A stretch of 64,000 nt of DNA from Toxonevra muliebris (taxonomy: Eukaryota > Arthropoda > Insecta > Diptera > Pallopteridae). Positions within the stretch are counted from its first letter, which is position 1. Every line of letters begins with the position of its first letter. This document shows, piece after piece, positions 49,929 to 61,862 of this stretch. The stretch spans positions 36,297,989 through 36,361,988 of the forward strand of contig OY829326.1 of assembly GCA_963691655.1 (NCBI GenBank). Direction: 5' to 3'. The notes beneath the pieces were generated by a model that was not told the DNA's origin, did no database searches, and saw only the letters and a program-made list of their open reading frames with translations. The position numbers and the translations under genes were made by a program.

Positions 49929-52609
49929 AATTAAAAATCAATAAAAATGATCCGATTTCAAAAACTCTTTTTGCATTATATTTGTACTTGCAAGGAGCAA
50001 TAACAGAGCTGTACAATTTGAAAAAATTTCGGCCAAAAAAAAATTAAAAATAATAATTTATTTTCGAAATTTCCAAATTTTCAAAACTTTGCTGAACCTG
50101 AAGATATTATCTAATTTTAAAAATTTGTTTCCTTTTTCCTTAGCTATGCTGTTAAAAAACTTTCCTTCATTTACTCAATTTTGTTACATACTATATGTAT
50201 ATTTTGAATTTATTTTATATTTGATTTGAATCGGAATTAAGGAGTAAAGAGGCTCTATACATATTACAATAATTTTGCTAATTTATTTTTTAATTTGTAC
50301 ATGATCAATGATATGTTCATAGTCCATCTATTTTTCAATATAATTTGCATTAAAGCCTTTAGGCAAAAGCAACAGTGTTCGCATAATTTATTGTTTATCA
50401 CACAATACTAAATGCAATAAGCCAATATACATACATACATATAAAAAGCAACAAGTTAAGTTGCACTTAATGAATTTCAGTAGTAACGACATTTTAGTTT
50501 TTAATATTTTTTTACACTTTACTATATCAGAAACATTTCTTGGCCATCAAAATTATCATAAAAATCTTGAATTTGTGCAAAAATTTTTGAATATTTGATT
50601 TATAGTTTAAATTGCTGCTGCATTTTGTTGCTTGCTATTAAACAATCAGAAAATTAAAAAAAAAAAAAATAAAAATAAATCTCTTGATGAATAATATGTC
50701 TACCCGTATCTATCGACGAAGCAGCAACAGCAGCATCAGTAACAGCAGCAGCCTCATCAGTATCAATAACTAAATACACACTTACATACATACATATATA
50801 CATACATCCATAGTCATCATCATTTTCAGAGCTATCGACAATATTTAGGTGATGAACATTTAAGTGGGGCACTCTTCTGCTTCTCTTAAATTGAAGGCGG
50901 TGCGCGGTGCGTTATTGATGAAATATTATTGATGATGTTGGTGATGATTATTATGATGATGATTTGTCGATGACGTACTGTGAGCTCTTTATTTTTTATT
51001 TTATTTTACTTTTTTTTGTTTTTTTTTTTCTATTATCTTGCTTATGTCTCATTATTTTCCCATATTATTATCTACATATTACCAACTGTTACTAACTATA
51101 TGTGTGGTGTATGTATATGTATATGAATTATTATTATTATTATTCTTAATATGTTCAAACACGATTTTCTTCCCACACCAATCAATTATACGCGTTTTCA
51201 GTTCGCTTCAATTTCAATTTGGCTTGGAATTGAATTTCGATATATATTTTTATTTTTTTTTTGTGTTAGTTGTAAAGCCGCCGTTTAAAAGCGATACTAA
51301 AAGACCAAATACCAATCACGTACGGACAGACAAACTTTGCACGCTGTGAAGTGGCGTTATGGTATTTTAGTATTAAATATTATAATTATTAATATTTTTT
51401 TTTTTTTTTTTTTTTGCTTAGTATTACTAATTTGTAACGTGAGCTGTGAGCTTGTATGTAGTTACATACATAACTACAGTGGTTTTTAAATAGGATTTTT
51501 ATATTTTTTATAAATGGTCAAAAGTCAGTCTTTCAATACCATAAATTTATTATAATTTAGTTTATTTCTGTCTCGAAGGTGTTGAAGATTTTGACATTTG
51601 TTGTTGTTGTTGTTGGTATTGTTGTTTTGTTGTCTGGCAGACATCTTAATATGTTCCTACATAATACGATATTCTCAGCTGTTAACATCATTTCTATTTG
51701 TGAACCCAAGATATAAAATGAATTTGAACTTTTTTTAGTCTCATATTGGAATGTGTGTTTGCAAAAATCCAATTGCAGTAGGTATATATATAATTTTTTT
51801 GTAATTGCATTTTTGTTTTTGTAAATATTTATTTTTATCTGCAAGTCTGCATACTTCATCTTAATTACGCATTAATTACATCAAACATTAATAATTTCAT
51901 AGTCTGGTCATCTGTCTCCTTCAGTGGGCAAACACACCTCCTGTGTTTGTGTGTGTGTGTGTGTGTGAATGAGTGTGTACATTCCTGTAACGTAATATAG
52001 AGATACTCAATTCATTCGCGTTCACTTGTAATTATATTCATATGTTTTTTGTATTCATCATCATATCATGCAGCTGCTTTTTACTTCAACATATAAACAA
52101 AGCACATGAACACATATGCATACATATTTATGTATATTTTCTTAAACTTCGAATTAACCCTTGCTAATAGTTAGTTAGTGTGTTTGTTTGTTTGCTTGTC
52201 AGTCTACTCGTTCTCTGCATGCGTTCTGCTACACATATCATTTATGTAAAAGTATAAATATATAAAACTAGCTTATTGTAAGCAAAATTTCACAAATCAC
52301 ATGAGTTCTCCATCTGAAAAAAAACCTGAAATATGATAAATATTAGGTGATGTAATAGGTATGTATATGAAAGCCCCAAAAAATGCTTTAAGTCCTGTTG
52401 TATTAGAATTTCAGTATGAGTTTTTAGCCAACTGAATGTGGAGTGTACAGGTCCTCATCGATATCATATGTACGGTGGCACACCAATTCGCACTAACAAA
52501 TATTGTTAAAATTGAACACACTCCTTTGCTTTATTCTTACTACACCCAACGTCTCTAATGTCACTATCATATATTCTTACTATTAACTACCTTTCAAATC
52601 AGTTATTCA
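49929..52609 (+). other. vn: vn intron, no gene seen
   Basis: AT-rich with GTAT, ATT and TG repeats. A GATGAT/CATCAT-rich patch lies at 50920-50975. No exon was recognised. Confidence 0.45.
51942..51968. repeat. TG microsatellite
   Basis: TG units with one TTT interruption. Confidence 0.85.
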
Positions 52610-52925
52610 TCAGACTACACCAAAAACCAAACAAAATTCGGACTAAAATTCAGGCAAAAATTCTGACCACAAGCAGATCAAAATTCAGACCAAAACTTAA
52701 TCCAAAATTCAGAAAAAACTAAACCAAAGCTCAGACAAACCAAAACTTTGATCGAAACTTATCCTGATTTTTAGCTCGAAATTCGAACCAAAATTGTGTA
52801 CAAAACTCAAACCAATATTTAGCCCAAAAGTCAGATCAAAATTTAATCCATAATTTGATTCAAAAACCAGACTAAAATATGATTACAAACCTGACCAATC
52901 TCTTCAAAAGTTGGACATCTAAAAA
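52610..52925. repeat. Degenerate CAGACCAAAATT minisatellite, array 2
   Basis: Variants of CAAAATTCAGACCAAAA recur (ACAAAATTCGGACTAAAATT, CAGATCAAAATTCAGACC, AGCCCAAAAGTCAG), again preceded by CTACCTTTCAAATCA. It matches array 1 at 13.6 kb in motif and flank. Confidence 0.6.
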
Positions 52926-53074
52926 CTGACCAAGCTTATAAAAGAAATAGTTGCGCTGTCGAAGGAATTGTGAGGCTTGTGGTCATTCACATTTTTGCAA
53001 CTCTCATAGCCACCCTTGGATGTACCATTGGCTATCGATAACGAAAATTGAATCATGTATTTCTTTATATCTTA

Positions 53075-53609
53075 GGTTAGGTTGTTGGGACTGTATTGGT
53101 CCTCTGTGATACCCTATGGGTAGTTACCTCTTCATCCCACCTAGTCAAATCTTTTTGTGCTTTCTATGAAGCGAAGTAAGTCTCTAATTGCAGTGGATGC
53201 AAGTTCTGAGGGTCTTTCGTAGAAAGGTTCTTCCAGAGTTTTTTGTCTGCGCACCACTAGATCAGGGCAGTTACATATAAGGTGGAAGATTGTTTCTTCT
53301 TCCTCTTCGTTTCTACAGCTTCGGCAGAAGACATGATTGACGATAGGGTAGTGTTTGGTTAGAATAGATTCAGGTTTATGAGTGCTTTAATGCGTTATGG
53401 GTTTGACCTAGGCCAAAATTGCCTAGCCATGCAGCAAGTTGGTTTCATTTCGCAATACGGCAGTGGTGGTTTTTGATAAGAAGCTTGTGAAGAATGTGGC
53501 AAAAGGTATACCCGCGTTGCCAGTGATGCATGAATTGCTGAGGGTTGTACCAAGTCTGTTGTACCTGTATCTGTTGTTGTACCAATCCTCTCATTCAGAG
53601 ACGATCTAC
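53075..53609 (-). mobile_element. 5'-truncated LINE (family 2-like) 3' end
   Basis: The minus strand encodes VFCRSCRNEEEEETIFHLIC followed by NCPDLVVRRQ, the same kind of zinc-finger-like tail as the LINE at 18.7 kb. Its upstream part (SCITGNAGIPF) also aligns in layout with that element. The 3' tail at the left is again a CAACCTAACCT sequence. ATATCTTA at 53067-53074 and at 53610-53617 is a candidate 8-bp target duplication. The region upstream of the finger contains stops, so this copy is older than the 18.7 kb insertion. Confidence 0.82.
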
Positions 53610-53617
53610 ATATCTTA

Positions 53618-55351
53618 ATTAAATTAATTGAAAACAGTGAATTTTAATTGTTATAAATTCATTTAATGTAGTTTGTGCAACATATTCCAGTTAGAATATT
53701 AATCCTAGGAATCAATTTTTAGATTCTATAGAAAATATTTCATTCCTAAGAAAAAATTTCTATCAGATTTAAAGTTGATTGCTGAACTATCAATCCTACG
53801 AAAATCATTAATTCTTTTTTGTTAAAATTATTATTATTAATCTTCTTTAACACGTGATAACGATAAACACTATATCTAGGATGATAGTTTAAGATAGATC
53901 AAAACTGAATTTTGTTATTTCATACTGGTCATGTGAACTTTTTCAAGAGATGTAATTTCTTAGCCCAAAATTACAGAATACAAAACTGCAAATCTCTGCT
54001 ATTTGCCTCTCATAAAATCATGAGTCAGCAGATGTTTCTATGACGTCAATTAGAATCTATTAATTAAGTTTGCTATAAATATTTCATTTAAAGCGCTTTC
54101 AAATAAATTATAAGTAAATTAACTACAATAATTAGACAAAAAAGAATTGAAACAATGAAAATAAAATGTGCCATCTTCAAAGCTAATAAATATAACAATT
54201 AATAACATTTTAGACAAACATTTTAAATCATATGCAGTATTCACACATATTTAAAAATTATCCAACTGACGATATGGTTAAAATAATGAAGCCATGCAAA
54301 AATATCTCCCTTGTCACAGTACAAAATTTTACCTTTCCTTTCAACTAATTTTTAAAATCTCAGAAACACACGTACGTAATTAAAATTCATTCATGTTTCC
54401 TTTAACTGTTTATATTCAATGTATTCATAAATGTTATCACATTTTTTTCATTATGTTCTTAATTTTTTGGGGAATTTCGCATTTTTGTTTTTTTTTTTTT
54501 TTATTTGAGAAACCATCACACGCCAATTTTACACTCTCCAGGATGAAGTTATAAATACAAACTGTCGCCATGTGGGAAAATGTAATGATCTTGCAAAGTC
54601 CTTTGCATCTTAAAAATACCTTCAAAATAACAAATTGCATATCTATTTGTATCTTTTTGTATTTTCTCACGACATGTCTCTCATGGGGAATATTGAGAGA
54701 TTAAGAAGTTTATGTATATAGGAACCTGTTTCTTTGAAATATTAGCAATTGTTGTCACAATTGTTGTTTTGTTGGTAAACAAAGCAGGATATACTTATTT
54801 CATGCTTGTTTGATTTTAACTTGGTACGTCAACACCACAACCAATATAGCATTATGTGAATATTCATTGTTTTTGCATGGAAATCAAGCTGAGATATACC
54901 TTGAAGAATTAAGAAAGTCTGAACGTGTGATAATTGGCTATAGAAGTATTATATCGTGTTCACACTTGATTAGAAAAGGTGACAATTTTCAGACTCACAT
55001 TGCATAGTATTCAATAGTAGATAATATATACATACAAAAAATGCCAGTCGAATCTATTCGGCTGTTGAAGTAGAAAGTTCAACAATAATGATAAAAAAAA
55101 GCGGAAAGTTTAATAGAAAATATCATTAAATTATCTTAATTGTAAATAACGTACAAAAATTGCATTTGGGAAAAAATTTCAATCAAGTTAAAAACTGTAT
55201 TTATTTGCAATCAAACAATGAAATCATAAATAAATTGGTAAACAAAATAACTTGAAATGGAAAGATTTTTAGTTTTTCATCTTACCGAGATTTATAACTG
55301 AAAAACTATACAAATTACAACAATTTCTTTGACAAAGATTTCAATATTCCG
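53618..55351 (+). other. vn: vn intron, no gene seen
   Basis: AT-rich sequence without recognised coding or repeat structure. Confidence 0.45.
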
Positions 55352-55488
55352 TTAACCCATTAAGGACGAGCGGGAACCAAAGTAGATAGTTCAAGAAAGT
55401 AAGTTAAGAAAAAAATTGTTTTTGAACCTGGCTCAGGAACGGCTCAGCGACATGGTGCCATATGGCACCGCTAGGCATTACTGAGTTA
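55352..55488. mobile_element. TTAA-flanked MITE, copy 2 (137 bp)
   Basis: It is near-identical to 19639-19776, sharing TTAACCCATTAAGGACGAGC, TTTTTGAACCTGGCTC and TATGGCACCGCTAGGCA. The internal palindrome GGTGCCATATGGCACC is perfect here. The right end is CTGAGTTAA where copy 1 has CTGGGTTAA. TTAA is present at both borders. Confidence 0.75.
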
Positions 55489-55720
55489 AGGTACTGCCTA
55501 CAGTTTCTCATGTGAAAAAAATTACATCATATAGAATAATATAAAAGTATTGAAGAACTGTAGCTCTACCTTAATCAAACCTCATTGAACGTGAAAATCA
55601 AAATATGATTGTAAATATTAGAAACTTTTTGTACGAAATTGACTGTAATATTCTCGTTTATCTCAAGAAGTTTTATAATTAAAAAATTAAACAATCCTTT
55701 ATATAAAAAATATGATACGA

Positions 55721-56006
<286 letters not shown>

Positions 56007-56741
56007 TTAAAACTTGTCGAGTGTATACAAATTTGCGCAAATCCTAATTTTCAAATAGTGAGAAGATTATTTTTCATAGGCAAGCACGCAATCAAACTAA
56101 GCTGTGCGAAACTTAAGAAACAAGAATTTTGAGTACTGATTTGAAAGCAAGAATATACTTTCATCAGCAATCGGAGTATGGACTGTTGAAATATACACTA
56201 ACATTTTGCATCCCACAACAATTGAGGATCCGAAATTTTAACCGAACTAATTAATTTCTATGAAAAAATAAAAATAAAAAAGATTGAGCAAATTGATTGA
56301 GTAAAAATTAATTGTAACTATTTCTTTATACAGTGTTTGCGAATTACTGTATACAAAAAAATAAGTTTATAGACTCTCACAAAAGACTCTAAGACTCATT
56401 CACAAGGCTTGAGAAATTAAACCGAGAAAACTTAGAAAGAATCAATACAAATATATAAACAAACTGAAAGAAATATTGATTGGTTTATGAGAGCTAGAAA
56501 ATAATTGTAAATCAAAAATAATAGAAATTTATAGCAGAAATTCACAATCATTCACAATAAAAAAAAAACTAAGCATTACTTAACAGCTTCTATAATAAAA
56601 ACAGCATAAATAAATACAATTATGACACGAATACGTACACGCGACCAGCACAAAATGAGATGATAAAAAATTTAAGAAATGAAAATTAAAATCGTTCGTC
56701 CAATGCAACAAACACACACAAAAACATACATGCGAAAAAAA

Positions 56742-56772
56742 ATCGATCAATCGATCGATCGATCGATCGACC
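56742..56772. repeat. ATCG microsatellite
   Basis: About seven ATCG units with one interruption. The unit is self-complementary, so the tract can form a hairpin. Confidence 0.9.
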
Positions 56773-57201
56773 GAATGTTTGTACACAAAAATTGTTGCTT
56801 CTTTAGCTTGAATGCGAGTTAGTGAGTGAGCAAGTAAGGCTGGCTTGGCTGGCCAAGTGTGCCGGCCGGCATGCTGACCATGTGCTTAAAAATGATTGTT
56901 GCGCATGCGCAGCACAAACCAGCAGCATTTGCATTTATTCGATTTACGAGAATGTATGTGTGGTTCCCATGATTTAAAAATGCAATATGAATGCACATAC
57001 CTACATAGGTATGCATTTGAATACGATTGTGTGTGTCTGTGTAAGTGTGTGTGTGTGTGTGTGAAGCCGCAACAGCAACAAATTTGTAGCCATGAGCAAT
57101 GCAATGCATGCATGCATACTTTAGAAGCTCACCTTGCGCTTTGTAAGAATGCTTGATCAATTTTAAATGGTATTTAAATGGATTTCAAATATTTTTGTGT
57201 T

Positions 57202-57227
57202 CTTTTTTTTTTTTTTTTTTTTTTTTT
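57202..57227. repeat. Poly-T tract
   Basis: About 25 consecutive T. Confidence 0.9.
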
Positions 57228-58129
57228 ATGCGCCTTTTTTACTTAGGTTTTCTCGTTTTTTTTTTTTGAAGCACATTTATGAGAATTTAATTAAGCATGT
57301 ATTGAGGCTAATTAGTTAGAAAAACTATTGGCAACCATAAATAAAGTAAAATAACAGAAAAAAAATTATTTGTTTCTTAGCGTTTAAATGTGTGTAGTTA
57401 GTTTTATTGAAGTATTTCAGTAAAATAGATTGCCGTTTTTGTTTTGCATGTTAATTAAATTAAAATATTCGGTTTTTAAGTTTGAATTTTTCTTGAGAAA
57501 ATGTTGCTGAAACATTAGTAGAAATTTGAATACTTGTACTAATTTAAATATTTTCTATTATAAACTGTTTTTGTACCTAGTTTTGTTAAAAATATTTTAT
57601 AAATCGTATATTTTAATATTTAGCTTTAGTTTAATTAATTAAAATAATAATTCTATAAATGTTGCTGCAACATGTTTCTAAACATATAGTTGCTTATATA
57701 CTAGAAACCTATGTATATAAAAATATATAAATTAGAAATCTAAACCATGCGCTTATTTAAAAAATATTTTCACACACAAAAATTTAAACTTGCCACATGC
57801 AGCACCAAACAATTTCAATTGCCCAAGGCATGCCACCATCAAACATCTCCAGCAGCAGCAAGAAGTAAGCAACAGCAGTAAGTGTAATACACCAACCAAC
57901 AACCATCAGTAATGGTAAATGGAAAAAACAAAAACAGAAACAAAACAAAAACATCAACCCAAACAACAACAACAACAACAACAGCAACAAAAATGTACCC
58001 AACATCAATAATATCAGCAACTGCTGCACATGCTTGACCGCATAAAGCATAAAAAGAAGTAGAAAAAGCCATTATGCGGCTGTGCGACATTGCTTAAATA
58101 ACAGCTAAACTACTATTTTACTACCATGA

Positions 58130-58260
58130 AGTAGTAGTAGTTGTAGTAGTGGTAGTAGTAGCAGAGAAATAGTAATAGTAGTGGTTGAAAATGCAATTGC
58201 AGTAGAAGCCGTAAAGTAACAATACTAGTAGTAGCCGTAGTAGTAGTTGTAGTAGTAGAC
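58130..58260. repeat. Interrupted GTA trinucleotide repeat
   Basis: GTAGTAGTAGTTGTAGTAG and related blocks recur with interruptions over 130 bp. Confidence 0.8.
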
Positions 58261-61200
58261 AAGGCACCTATTTTTTTATTGCCACAATAAGCGAAAAAAA
58301 ACCAACACATAACCAACAAAACATATTGGCAGCAATGAGAAGCAAAAACATAATAAAAACAAAACCAAAACAAATGAAAAAAAAAAACAATCATTTGACT
58401 CACTGGCTGCTGGCCTGGCTGACTGACTGGCTGGTTGGTTACTTCGTTGGCTGCTTGGCTGCTTTGGTAGTAATAGTAGGCAAACAGTTCAATTCCAGTT
58501 TTTGGTTCCCACAATACAAAATATCCATAAACAGTCCACATGACGTAATTAGCATAGTAAAGCTGGAAACTTGTAAGCCGCGCCGAACACCCCAAACACA
58601 ACAACAACAAAAACAGTACAACAAAAAACTACGGCAGACAGACCAGAGAGACAAACAAACAGAACGACTAATGGACATATGGACAGAGCGCGCTAGAGAA
58701 AAACCAGCCGGTTAGACAGACAGTCAGACAAACAGATATATGGACCAATAGGCAATGGAAATGCAATGAAAAGCGTGCGAACGTAGTCTGCCAGCGCAGT
58801 CAGCGCGTTATTGTGCGTCCTTTGGCATTACTTGACACTCGTCGTCACTGCCGCAACGCAGCCGCTAAACCGTCGCATCGTCTATTAGTTAGTTTTGTTC
58901 ACTTGAACGTCTAGAAGCAGCCAGCTAGCCAACGTTGGTGGTGGAGTTTAATGCAAAAGGAATTCCAAGTTTCGTTTCGTTTCGCATTACACACTCGAAA
59001 TGAAATAAAATCAAATAGAAAACAGAAAAATATGAAACGTAGACTGCAACCGTTGTCGTCTCGTTTGCCAAATTCGCAATAGATTTGCGCGCATGTGCAC
59101 CATCGCCCCACCACTCATTGCACACAATCGAACACGCTGCTAAGCAACAGCAATAAGCCATAGACAAAGATGCAGCACAAACAGCAGCAACAGCAATAAT
59201 TCATGTTGCTGCTGCTGCTGCAGCAGCAACCAGCTAGCTAGGCTTACAGAGTAGAGCAAAGCAATGACAATGTGAACATTTTGGCGGTTGTTTGCTGTGT
59301 ATACGTTGCTAGTGATTGCAGTGACTATTAGCGGCATCGCATGTGTATAAAAACTCATACATACATACATATTTATATTGCAGCAGCTTCTCTAAAAAAA
59401 AAGCCAAAAAGCAAAGAATGATAAAGCAAAAAATAAAAAAAGTATATGTGTATGTATTAATACATGTACATATATATGTGTGTGTGTGGGTATAGGAAAA
59501 AACATGATCTTTATCAATTCGATTATTGATTACCGTGGAAGGAATGAGAGTGCGAGTCCAATGTTGCTCGCGGCAACAGCAGTAAAGGCATCGGCAATAT
59601 TTGTGCATATGTATGTATGCTACAAACACCAAATTTACTAACAACAACATAAGAAGCGCAACAACCAATATGCAGTCAACAGCATTCAAGCATTCAAAAG
59701 CAGTTAACAGATATCTGCTCGCATGTGTGTGTATCTGCATCAAAACAAAAACAATATCAAATAAAATAAAAATATAATTTCTTGGAGATCTTGTTGTTGC
59801 TGCTGTTGTTTTTATTGTAGTGATTTGACTGCTGGTAATTTTCTCAGGCGCGCTTGTGTGTGCAAATAAAATTCTCATCAACATAAAGACAAAAATGAAA
59901 TAAAATTCAAAACAAAAAGAAGAATGAAAAAAAAAAAAAATCACATTCGACTATGCAAAATCAGTAGAGGGAAAACAAAAAAAGTCACACATAAAAATAT
60001 TTATCGTTTCTGTTGTTGTTGCATTTTTGCTTGCTTGGTATTGCAATTTAAATGTCATTATCATAACATTGTGGCACCTTGTTTGTCTTTGAAGTGTGGT
60101 AGTAATTGAGGTATATTGCGTTGCGTTTTCTTTGGTTAGCAACATGTTGCTGCAACATAGCATATATGCAAATAGATACATGAAATTCAACTAATATTTT
60201 TTGTTCTAATTTAATATTATTACCAAGTTTTTTTTCGAAGGTGGGGGAAGGGTGTGAATTAAAAAACCAAAATAGTTAGTTTTCACACTTTGAGAGTCTA
60301 ATTACTAGGATTAAATACTTTGATTTTTCTAAATGGATTTGTAGGATCAGGGGACCGCATTCGGATTGTAAAAGATAAATTTATGAAGAAGAAATAAACA
60401 TATGAATGATATCTCCTGCATTTTTATTATTTTTTTTTTTTTGAAAACTGAAAGTACTTATTTTTGCAGTCCTCCAGTCTATGAAATATTTTGTATTGGC
60501 TCGAGAACATTTCTGCTTTGACAGCTCTGTTATAGATAATAATTTGTTTATTATCCTGGGTAGCAAGTATGCAATCAATTCAGAACTGACAATATCTGGC
60601 AAATCTGGGTCTCTGGACTTGTAAGAACAGATTGCAATCAGAGATGATTTCAGAAGGGACGAATCATTGAATAAAAAATACTCGGTATGGTAAAAGGCTA
60701 GGAAAATCAAATCGAAGATATAATATGGGAACGGACATAAAAATAATAAATACCTTTAGCTGAACTGTAATGACACGGGCGAAATTAAATTTTCCACAAA
60801 ATGGGGAAAATCGGTATTTTTGGATTAAGATTTCTTAAAGACCAGACTTGATAGAAAAAATCGACTAACAGAATTCAGTTTGGCACACAAAATAGAAACA
60901 TATGAAATCAGTCCTAATTTTCATACATCTAAAACATCGCAGGCAGTGTTGAGCAAAATTCAATCTGACTAATGAGTGAAAAGTAATCACTAAAAAATCA
61001 ATCATCAGTCAGAAATTTATGACTAATTTTTATTAGTGATTTAGTCATGTCTCGCTGACTAATGATAATTTATTCAATTAAAAGTTTAGTTAATTGAAAA
61101 TATAGTTCACTACGCCTTACTCTGATTGCAGGACTTCGAGCCAAATTTCTCAGTCTACATAGCAAATTCAACACAATCACATTCTTAATTTTTAGAGTAA

Positions 61201-61828
61201 TATATTCACGAATAATAAAGCAAGAACGAAAAACGAGAAATAATAAAGAAAAGAAAACATTCTTTGCATTCCATGGGACAATCGCCTCACTGCACCGCAC
61301 TGCACTCTACTACACAACGCCTCATCTCTTATCCGTAGACTTTTTCTTGTTTATGCTGCCACACTGATAACTTTGTTCAACCATTTATTACGTAATTATT
61401 TAGCCATGCAAGTGCATCAATGTTGCCTGCGGTTAAGATCGCTTTAAGATCACGCTGATCAATTTTTCCTGTTTTACTTTTATTTTTATTTTTCTTAGTT
61501 TTTTTGTGTGGTTCTTTCTTATTACTTAAAATTATTTTTTTTTTTGTTACTGTGTTGTTGCAAATTTTTGTACTTACAGCATTCGCCCGCAATAAACGCT
61601 AAAATGTTACAGTGGCCATATAGCTGGCGGACTCAATGACTGACTGGCTGGCTGCTCATGCGCCTGCGCCTGTGATTGGGCATGCACATATGTACATACA
61701 TACATACAGAAAAAAAAAATTGCTCCACCTGTTCTGCCTGTGTCTCATGTCTCTCATAAAAATGCTTTGTTGCACGTTATGCTCAAGAATTTATGCTACA
61801 TATAATTTCTTTCTCCTCCGTCGTTAGC

Positions 61829-61862
61829 GTCATCGTCATCGTCGTCGTCGTCGTCATAATCG
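61829..61862. repeat. GTC/CAT trinucleotide repeat
   Basis: GTCATCGTCATC runs into five GTC units. Confidence 0.85.

Noticed and set aside
56742..56772. Short regular repeats considered as a CRISPR-like array
   Set aside because: These are plain microsatellites without spacers, in an animal nuclear genome.
58113..58610. 165-codon minus-strand frame
   Set aside because: A translation of GTA repeats and poly-Thr/Tyr runs with no coding signature.
59309..59944. 211-codon minus-strand frame
   Set aside because: Composition follows TG, CAT and T-run repeats. The apparent hydrophobic segments come from poly-A/T sequence, and no homologue was recognised.
60953..61365. CAGTGTTGAGCAAAA start resembling a hAT terminus
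   Set aside because: No matching inverted end was found; the nearest candidate (CCACACTG at about 61361) matches too weakly.
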